Source of the DNA: Strigamia acuminata
Taxonomy: Eukaryota; Arthropoda; Chilopoda; Geophilomorpha; Linotaeniidae
NCBI GenBank assembly: GCA_949358305.1
Contig: OX442314.1
Coordinates: 33,349,608 to 33,413,607, forward strand
Reading direction: 5' to 3'
Length of the DNA: 64,000 nucleotides
Made by a program: the position numbers and the translations under genes. Below, piece by piece: positions 56,333 to 64,000 of this stretch. Within the stretch, counting starts at the first letter, position 1; the number at the start of each line of letters is the position of its first letter. The notes beneath the pieces were generated by a model. It had not been told where the DNA came from. It ran no database searches and saw nothing but the letters and a program-made list of their open reading frames with translations.

Positions 56333-58206
56333 ACGCATATATATCGCAGACATATCGCGCCCACGACAAAGCACAAACCCATGGCAGTCACCAAAGAATA
56401 TTTACGCCGCTTCCACGCACGTTTTATTTTCTCACAGGCCTCTACACATTTAACTTGCGCGCGCACTTGCTACGTGCTCGTGTGGTCACAATAAATACCT
56501 AATTTTCATTAAAATAACGAATGAACGAAATCACTTCAACCACACTTGCTACGGTCGACGCATCGACGGCGATTCGCATGCGTTACCCCAAATACCGATC
56601 AAAAATCGCAGAAAACACTAATCCCGACCCAAAAACCGCCAAAATTACCCTCAACACACCCCAACAACCTTCCACCACTTAAATTACACCGGAAAAAAAA
56701 CAATTTCAAACCGAAAAATCAACAAAAAAGGCCAAAAAAATATTGCAAACAAAGAGAAAAGATCAATTATCGAGGCAAATCCCCACCACAAAACAACGCA
56801 TCGCCGGTAAACACTTAAGCGTACAGTGCACAACACTACTGTTTATTTTCAATGATCCAATAAATAAAATTTGAAACAAAGTTGAGTGGAATTGTACGTT
56901 TCTTGTATATTAAAGTTTTTATTTTGTTTGTTTACACTTAATTTTTTTTTTCCATCATAGAATGGCGACTCGATACTTTTGTAGCTCGAATTCACTTCGT
57001 AAACGTAATCGGTGTTCATCACGCGTCAATGCGCTCGTGCAATAGTATAGGCGCGCATACGATTTGATGCGCGCAAAACTTGCAAAACTTGCACGGAATT
57101 TGGGCAATTTTTGACAATTTTCAGCAGATTTTTGCCTGTATTTGACAAATTTCAGAAGATTTTTGCCTATATTTGACAAATTTCAGAAGATTTCCTCAAT
57201 CCTCAAACATTTGCTGAAATTTCTCATAAAATTTCTAAAATTAATTGAAATTTGTCTGAAATTTGTCTGCAATTTGTCAAATATTGTCAAAAATCCGTGG
57301 AAATTTGTCAAATACTGGCAAAAATCCATGTAAATTTGTCAAAAATTGCCATAATTCGGTGCAAATTGTGTTAGACATTGGAAAAATTTATTTTAACGCT
57401 TCCAACGCGCCAGTAAATCGCGCGTGCACACGCGTGGATTTTTCGTCATAGTTGGATGCGCGCAAACCTCACGTAACTTGCGCCAAAATTTGGCAATTTT
57501 TGACAAATTTCAGCAGATTTTTGCCAGTATTTGACAAATTTCCACTGATTTTTGACAATATTTGACCCAACAACTGCGCCACGTTCCAGGCGCCGGTTTA
57601 GGCATTTTAGACCCGTTTTAGACCGTTTTAGATGGCGAAAACGTTCTCTCCATCATTTTCTACCCCTGGGTGAGGTTTTCAGCGTTCATGATTGATGAAA
57701 AAGCTGTTTTCTAACTAGCTGTCCCATTGCTAGTTTTGGCGTCAGGTTTTAGCAACCTTCCGATCCGACTCTGTCGTCTGCACGACCTCCAAGACCGTTT
57801 TAGGGTTAATTTGAGTCAAATAATTCATTCTGGGATTGTTTTGGGTTTTTTACAAGTGTGTTTTTGTAGTTTTTATTGGTTTCAAACATTGTCAATTCTT
57901 TATACAAGTGTAACTTTCATTTCTCTGTATTTTGAGAACTTTGCATTGCAGCAAAGTTCATTTCTTGCCCCTTAATTATTGTGTAATTGTTGGTTTTCAA
58001 GCCCGTTTTTTAACAATAACTTTATTTGAAGTGCCTATTGTTTCAGGCACGTGCTTCCACGTGCCTTTTATTGTTGAGCAATTTCTTGGGCAGTTGCGCT
58101 CCTGTTGCTAGCATTACCGCGCGTTCTCCGCGCGCGTACTCGCGCGTTTCGCATCACACACATTCGGGTTCAATGGCCTATCGCGGCGGCACATTGTGTG
58201 GCATAG

Positions 58207-58302
58207 CGCGGCACGTTGCAATTACGTGACGTGGCACGTTGCTGTTACGTGACGCAATAGCCAGTATTTAAGCAGGGGATTCCATCATCGTTTACACAAA
58301 TG
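58207..58302 (+). promoter_or_regulatory. promoter-like patch before the palindromic block, unit 2
   Basis: Identical copy of the ACGTGACG pair and TATTTAAG arrangement (TATTTAAG at 58265-58272). Confidence 0.4.
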
Positions 58303-58356
58303 CGCATTGCAACGTGGAGGCGCATTCGAGTCCTTTTCCCAAGCGTTGAAAAAGGA

Positions 58357-58672
58357 CAAAACTCGTATTCGATTCGAAAGCGAATCGAATACGATTTTTG
58401 TCCTTTTTCAACGCAAAATTGTATTCGATTCGCTTTCGAATCGAATACGAGTTTTGCCCTTCTTCAACGCGAAATCGTATTCGACTCGTTTTCGAGTCGA
58501 ATGCGAATTTTGCCCTTCTTCAACGCGAAATCGTATTCGACTCGCTTTCGAATCGAATACGAGTTTTGCCCTTCTTCAACGCGAAATCGTATTCGACTCG
58601 TTTTCGAGTCGAGTACGAATTTTGCCCTTCTTCAACGCGAAATCGTATTCGATTCGCTTTCGAATCGTATAC
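58357..58672 (+). repeat. 56-bp palindromic array, left arm, unit 2
   Basis: Copy of 45745-46060, with about five units and no visible change. Confidence 0.87.
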
Positions 58673-58681
58673 GAGATGGTC

Positions 58682-60942
58682 GATTTTTGTTTCCCGGACT
58701 TTGATTCGTATTCGAGTTGTTACGAGTTCGTATTTTGATCGTATTCGTATTCGAATCGAATTCGAATCGTATTCGAATCGAATACGAATCGAATTCGAGT
58801 CGTATTCGAGATGGTCGATGATTTCCACTCGCTCGTATACGCGTTGTATACGAGCTCGTATTTTGATCGTAATCGTAAACGAATCGTTTACAAGTCGTAT
58901 ACAAGTTGTATACGACGTGTATACACCTCGTATACGAACGAAGTTTGTGAAAACACAATTTCCAAATAAGACGTATGTGACTACTATGTGTTTTCATGTC
59001 GTAGTAAGTATCCGGTGGATTTTCCAAACTTCGTTCGTATACGAGGTGTATACACGTCGTATACAACTTGTATACGACTTGTAAACGATTCGTTTACGAT
59101 TACGATCAAAATACGAGCTCGTATACAACGCGTATACGAGCGAGTGGAAATCATCGACCATCTCGAATGCGACTCGAATTCGATTAGTATTCGATTCGAA
59201 TACGATTCGAATTCGATTCGAATACGAATACGATCAAAATACGAACTCGTAACAACTCGAATACGAGATAGTCGATGACCCGTTCCCGGACTTTGACTCG
59301 TACGACTCGTATTCGAGATGTATTCGAGATGTATTCGAATCGTATTCGAGTCGCATTCGAGATGGTCGATGATTTCCACTCGCTCGTATACGCGTTGTAT
59401 ACGAGCTCGTATTTTGATCGTAATCGTAAACGAATCGTTTACAAGTCGTATACAAGTCGTATACGACGTGTATACACCTCGTATACGAACGAAGTTTGGA
59501 AAATCCACCGGACACTTACTACGACATGAAAACACATAGTAGTCACATACGTCTTATTTGGAAATTGTGTTTTCACAAACTTCGTTCGTATACGAGGTGT
59601 ATACACGTCGTATACGACTTGTATACGACTTGTAAACGATTCGTTTACGATTACGATCAAAATACGAGCTCGTATACAACGCGTATACGAGCGAGTGGAA
59701 ATCATCGACCATCTCGAATACGACTCGAATTCGATTAGTATTCGATTCGAATACGATTCGAATTCGATTCGAATACGAATACGATCAAAATACGAACTCG
59801 TAACAACTCGAATACGAGATAGTCGATGACCCGTTCCCGGACTTTGACTCGTACGACTCGTATTCGAGATGTATTCGAGATGTATTCGAATCGTATTCGA
59901 GTCGCATTCGAGATGGTCGATGATTTCCACTCGCTCGTATACGCGTTGTATACGAGCTCGTATTTTGATCGTAATCGTAAACGAATCGTTTACAAGTCGT
60001 ATACAAGTCGTATACGACGTGTATACACCTCGTATACGAACGAAGTTTGGAAAATCCACCGGACACTTACTACGACATGAAAACACATAGTAGTCACATA
60101 CGTCTTATTTGGAAATTGTGTTTTCACAAACTTCGTTCGTATACGAGGTGTATACACGTCGTATACGACTTGTATACGACTTGTAAACGATTCGTTTACG
60201 ATTACGATCAAAATACGAGCTCGTATACAACGCGTATACGAGCGAGTGGAAATCATCGACCATCTCGAATACGACTCGAATTCGATTAGTATTCGATTCG
60301 AATACGATTCGAATTCGATTCGAATACGAATACGATCAAAATACGAACTCGTAACAACTCGAATACGAGATAGTCGATGACCCGTTCCCGGACTTTGACT
60401 CGTACGACTCGTATTCGAGATGTATTCGAGATGTATTCGAATCGTATTCGAGTCGCATTCGAGATGGTCGATGATTTCCACTCGCTCGTATACGCGTTGT
60501 ATACGAGCTCGTATTTTGATCGTAATCGTAAACGAATCGTTTACAAGTCGTATACAAGTCGTATACGACGTGTATACACCTCGTATACGAACGAAGTTTG
60601 GAAAATCCACCGGACACTTACTACGACATGAAAACACATAGTAGTCACATACGTCTTATTTGGAAATTGTGTTTTCACAAACTTCGTTCGTATACGAGGT
60701 GTATACACGTCGTATACGACTTGTATACGACTTGTAAACGATTCGTTTACGATTACGATCAAAATACGAGCTCGTATACAACGCGTATACGAGCGAGTGG
60801 AAATCATCGACCATCTCGAATACGACTCGAATTCGATTCGTATTCGATTCGAATACGATTCGAATTCGATTCGAATACGAATACGATCAAAATACGAACT
60901 CGTAACAACTCGAATACAAATCAAAGTCCGGGAAACAAAAAT
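58682..60942. repeat. 551-bp palindromic repeats, unit 2
   Basis: Markers GAAAATCCACCGGACACTTA at 59499, 60050 and 60601. The segment at about 59178-59357 reads in the opposite direction to its unit 1 counterpart, with matching flanks on both sides. Confidence 0.87.
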
Positions 60943-60960
60943 CGACCATCTCGTATACGA

Positions 60961-61810
60961 TTCGAAAGCGAATCGAATACGATTTCGCGTTGAAGAAGGG
61001 CAAAATTCGCATTCGACTCGAAAACGAGTCGAATACGAATTCGCATTCGACTCGAAAACGAGTCGAATACGATTTCGCGTTGAAGAAGGGCAAAATTCGC
61101 ATTCGACTCGAAAACGAGTCGAATACGATTTCGCGTTGAAGAAGGGCAAAACTCGCATTCGACTCGAAAACGAGTCGAATACGATTTCGCGTTGAGAAAG
61201 GGCAAAATTCGCATTCGACTCGAAAACGAGTCGAATACGATTTCGCGTTGAAGAAGGGCAAAACTCGCATTCGACTCGAAAACGAGTCGAATACGATTTC
61301 GCATTCGACTCGAAAACGAGTCGAATACGATTTCGCGTCGAAGAAGGGCAAAATTCGCATTCGACTCGAAAACGAGTCGAATACGATTTCGCGTTGAAGA
61401 AGGGCAAAACTCGCATTCGACTCGAAAACGAGTCGAATACGATTTCGCGTTGAGAAAGGGCAAAATTCGCATTCGACTCGAAAACGAGTCGAATACGATT
61501 TCGCGTTGAGAAAGGGCAAAATTCGCATTCGACTCGAAAACGAGTCGAATACGATTTCGCGTTGAAGAAGGGCAAAACTCGCATTCGACTCGAAAACGAG
61601 TCGAATACGATTTCGCGTTGAGAAAGGGCAAAATTCGCATTCGACTCGAAAACGAGTCGAATACGATTTCGCGTTGAAGAAGGGCAAAACTCGCATTCGA
61701 CTCGAAAACGAGTCGAATACGATTTCGCATTCGACTCGAAAACGAGTCGAATACGATTTCGCGTCAAAGAAGGGCAAAATTTGCATTCGACTCGAAAACG
61801 AGTCGAATAC
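60961..61810 (-). repeat. 56-bp palindromic array, right arm, unit 2 (about 15 units)
   Basis: Same unit types as in unit 1 with three more units. The extra units sit among the GAGAAAGGG variants around 61440-61620, where unit 1 has fewer. Confidence 0.88.
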
Positions 61811-62176
61811 GAGATCATTTTTTGATCTGGGTCGTGAATGCGTCCGTATGTCACGCGAACGCGTGTTGGAGTCGATTCCGAGTTCGTATTCCATCTTGAA
61901 CGCGCATTGGAGACGTAAACCAGTTTATTTTACCCACTCTCGCTCGATCCCGCTTCATCGCTCCTTGTCGCTCCTGTGAAAAAAAATACATGAGAATGTG
62001 CAGAAATGAACCTTCCAATACTCACATGAAAATTGACAACCTTGACACAAAACAGTCTATTGACACTCCCAACACCACCCCGGACGTTTTCCGGAAGAGT
62101 TTGGTCCACCCGGAATCCCCAGAATAGTCGCCCCCGAAATGCGGATTTCACGGAAGCCAATCCGCGAAAAGGTTAA

Positions 62177-63591
62177 TCGGTCGCGTGCTGTGGTTGTTAC
62201 ACGGGCACCCGCTTGCGAGCCATGCGGGAGTAAGCAGAACACTCTATCGTGCTACACAGCTTTTTCACTGGACAGGGATGAAAAAAGATATTGCTCTTTT
62301 TGTCCACCAATGTCAGCGATGTCAAGCGTGCAAGCCGAGGAGTAAATCACCATTCGAAACTATTTTCTTAGGGCCTTACGTGCCTTTTGATTGTTTAAGT
62401 GTCGATGTGATGGGCCCAAAACCCGTTACGGGAAATAAAAATGCGTACATTATCGTTATAATGGACGTGGCGACTCGTTGGCCCGAGTTGTACGCCGTCG
62501 CTAGACCTTCAGCAGAAAAAATCGTTGAATGTATCTACGACGTAGCGTTACGTTACGGATTTCCACGTAAAATGATATCCGACAACGGACCCCAATTTAT
62601 CTCGAAAATTTGGGGTAAGTTTTGTGAGAAATTCGGGATTGTGGCGTCACATACTTCGACCTACAATCCCAGAACAAATCCCGTTGAGCGACTCAACAGG
62701 GACATTAAATATGCACTAAGTATATTCACTGACATCCACAATAGGTGGGATGAATACTTGAGGGAGATCGCGTTCAGCATACGAACAACAGTCTCGAGGA
62801 CGAGAGATTTTTCTCCGGCCTACCTCAACTTCGCCCGGGAGCTACGAGTGCCTTGGGACCCACGAGTGGCAGAGTCAGTAAATGTGGTGGACCCCGAGAA
62901 ACCACATGAGTACGTGTATAAATTGGAGCAAACCATCTCCAACACGTACAAGCACATGATGGCGCACATTTTTAACATGCGCGACCGCATTTTACAAGAT
63001 AAAAGCGGTGGAAAATTCGTGAATTTCGAGATTAATGATTTAGTGTGGAAGGACACACACATCCTCTCAAATGCAGCGAGAGGAATCACCGCCAGCTTGG
63101 CCGACAAAAGAGACGGTCCGTATGTGATCATCGGCAAGCATGGCGGTAACGCGTATAAATTACGTAAGCTCGAGGACAATACCGAGCACAAATCGATCCA
63201 GGTACGAGAGTTAACTCCGTACATTCCGGAATTCCCGCAAGAAATGTGGGCCAAGGGCCAAGTCAAGTCAAAAACTGACGGCCAAATCGTCGATATGTTC
63301 GCTGGCGAGTCGGAAAAAGCACCGCCAAGTGACAACGAGGAGTATTTCGACGCCCCTTCACCACCGGTAAACGAGATAGTTGAATCCGTTCCGGATCCAA
63401 TTTTGGTCGGGGGGGAAACAGGAGAAACTCCTGAAACAAACACAAAAAACACGGATAAAAAAGAAAACAATAATGAGGAGGTACAGACACAAAAAACAAC
63501 AAAAAATATCGTACCTGTCTCGACTCATCACCTGCGGCCCCGTGGAAGTAATCCGTTTATAAAAGACGGAAAGGTCGTAGGAAAGGAGTAG
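62177..63591 (+). CDS. pol: Gypsy pol, 3' part (integrase), continuation of the gene at 34128
   Basis: The frame continues that of the 5' part once the TTAA insertion is left out. It opens with an integrase zinc-binding domain (HGHPLASHAGVSRTL, then CQRCQAC). The core has its three acidic residues in SVDVMGP (about 62405), SDNGPQF (about 62581) and NPVERLNRD (about 62690). A C-terminal segment with VNFEINDLVWK, then RDGPYVIIGK and HKSIQVRELTPYIP, is a GPY/F-type DNA-binding module. The last 110 residues are acidic and Asn/Thr rich. It ends at TAG 63589-63591. The integrase alone has no natural start here, so the insertion separates it from its promoter and frameshift signal. It would insert element cDNA. 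No internal stop or frameshift is seen. Confidence 0.92.
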
Positions 63592-64000
63592 AAAACGTTA
63601 CGAGTCGATGGCGACGCTGAAAAACAAAAAAATTGACCGATCGACAGCGCTAGCCATCAAAATCCGAGACTCTGAAAATTTCGCTAAGTCCAACAAAGCG
63701 GATATCGGTCGAATTCGCGTCACGAGATGGCGTGGAAACGCGGGACCCGTAGCAAAATTATCGGCACGGGTCGGATACCGCGTGCAAAAGACCCCGTAGC
63801 AGCGATCGCGCACGGGCGTAGAAACAAAGGAGCCCCGTAGCGTAACATGCGCACGGGCTGTTGCGCACAGTCATAAGCACCTGGTTCTGGAGTAAAATTA
63901 CCCAGAACCCACCACGATTGCCTCGTTTTCACCCGGACTTCCGCTAAAATCAGCTGATCGTCGTCCGCACGTGATACACAGCGAGTGCATTTTTAACCAA
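63592..64000 (+). other. downstream of pol, with a small basic ORF
   Basis: A 63-codon plus-strand frame at 63608-63799 (ATG-GCG start, Lys/Arg rich, VTRWRGNAGPVAKL) follows pol by 16 nt. It has no recognised motif and could be a small accessory gene or chance. CCCGTAGCA / CCCCGTAGCG words repeat at 63747-63840. The 3' LTR is not reached within the window. Confidence 0.35.

Larger units (their letters stand above)
49447..62172 (+). mobile_element. unit 2 of the giant non-coding TTAA element
   Basis: Same content and orientation as unit 1, at an offset of about 12612 bp, ending TCCGCGAAAAGG and then TTAA. It is 168 bp longer, exactly three 56-bp units. Apart from that, the inverted segment and a few single-base or run-length changes, the two units look identical, so the duplication is very young or an assembly product. 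Confidence 0.85.
36831..62176. mobile_element. composite 25.3-kb TTAA-flanked insertion (two 12.6-kb units)
   Basis: TTAA stands at both outer edges (36831-36834 and 62173-62176), and pol resumes in frame after it. The outer ends are inverted-like: CCTTATGGCGCG at the left and, read from the right end inward, CCTTTTCGCGGA (8 of 12 identical). TTAA duplication plus CCTT ends is the piggyBac pattern. The content is two units of 12558 and 12726 bp in the same orientation, with a 54-bp spacer. No transposase is encoded, so it must be moved by one supplied elsewhere. Confidence 0.82.

Noticed and set aside
49447-62172. Unit 2 as a pure assembly artefact
   Set aside because: Not excluded, but the inverted segment, three extra repeats, a base change near 55869 and the unique 54-bp spacer make a simple duplicated contig less likely. 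Kept as real with a caution.
63608-63799. An envelope gene after Gypsy pol
   Set aside because: The frame is only 63 codons, basic, with no signal peptide or membrane segment.
1-64000. tRNA or rRNA genes
   Set aside because: I saw no cloverleaf with conserved T-loop boxes and no rRNA-like stretch by eye; a dedicated covariance search was not possible.

Overview
This is a eukaryotic, almost certainly invertebrate animal, genomic window. It is dominated by transposable elements: Ty3/Gypsy, a BEL/Pao-like 5' end, Copia, a tyrosine-recombinase fragment, hAT, Tc1/mariner-like ends and a TTAA-targeted piggyBac-like insertion. Only two host-type genes are supported. Both lie on the minus strand and have short spliced introns (67-86 nt): a C-terminal RING-finger gene (2082-2709) and a complete five-exon RhoGAP gene resembling ARHGAP11A (14731-15914). 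Nothing suggests a prokaryote. The species cannot be named from the sequence.

Left part (1-19.6 kb). The window opens inside a Gypsy pol gene (RNase H and integrase), followed by the RING gene. Next come a 155-bp hAT MITE with a perfect 8-bp target duplication, a solo Gypsy LTR with a 4-bp duplication, and tandem and direct repeats. A decayed hAT transposase (about 11.85 to 7.6 kb, minus strand) is split twice, by a retroelement remnant and by a GTCGAC-rich MITE. Then come the RhoGAP gene, a tyrosine-recombinase C-terminus and a Copia gag remnant.

Middle (19.6-30 kb). A minus-strand endogenous viral element derived from a mononegavirus-type L polymerase lies in two pieces (19599-20005 and 27955-29176). 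They are separated by a young 7.95-kb LTR retrotransposon (LTRs about 99% identical, ATTA target duplication). That element has a frameshifted gag, only a remnant of the pol 3' end, and an unrecognised ORF with paired CxxC motifs.

Right part (30-64 kb). A large Gypsy element starts at 30011 with a 996-bp LTR, a tRNA-Pro-type primer site and an intact gag. A textbook -1 frameshift signal joins gag to pol. Pol is cut between RNase H and integrase by a 25.3-kb insertion at a TTAA site and resumes in frame at 62173. The insertion is two nearly identical 12.6-kb non-coding units in tandem, separated by a 54-bp spacer. Each carries a snapback hAT MITE, families of ACGCC hairpins, a promoter-like patch, and a foldback-like block of 56-bp and 551-bp palindromic repeats. 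The copies differ by exactly three 56-bp units, one inverted ~180-bp segment and a few point or length changes. The most unusual items are this composite insertion, the fossil viral polymerase, the frameshift signal and the RhoGAP that appears to have lost its arginine finger.
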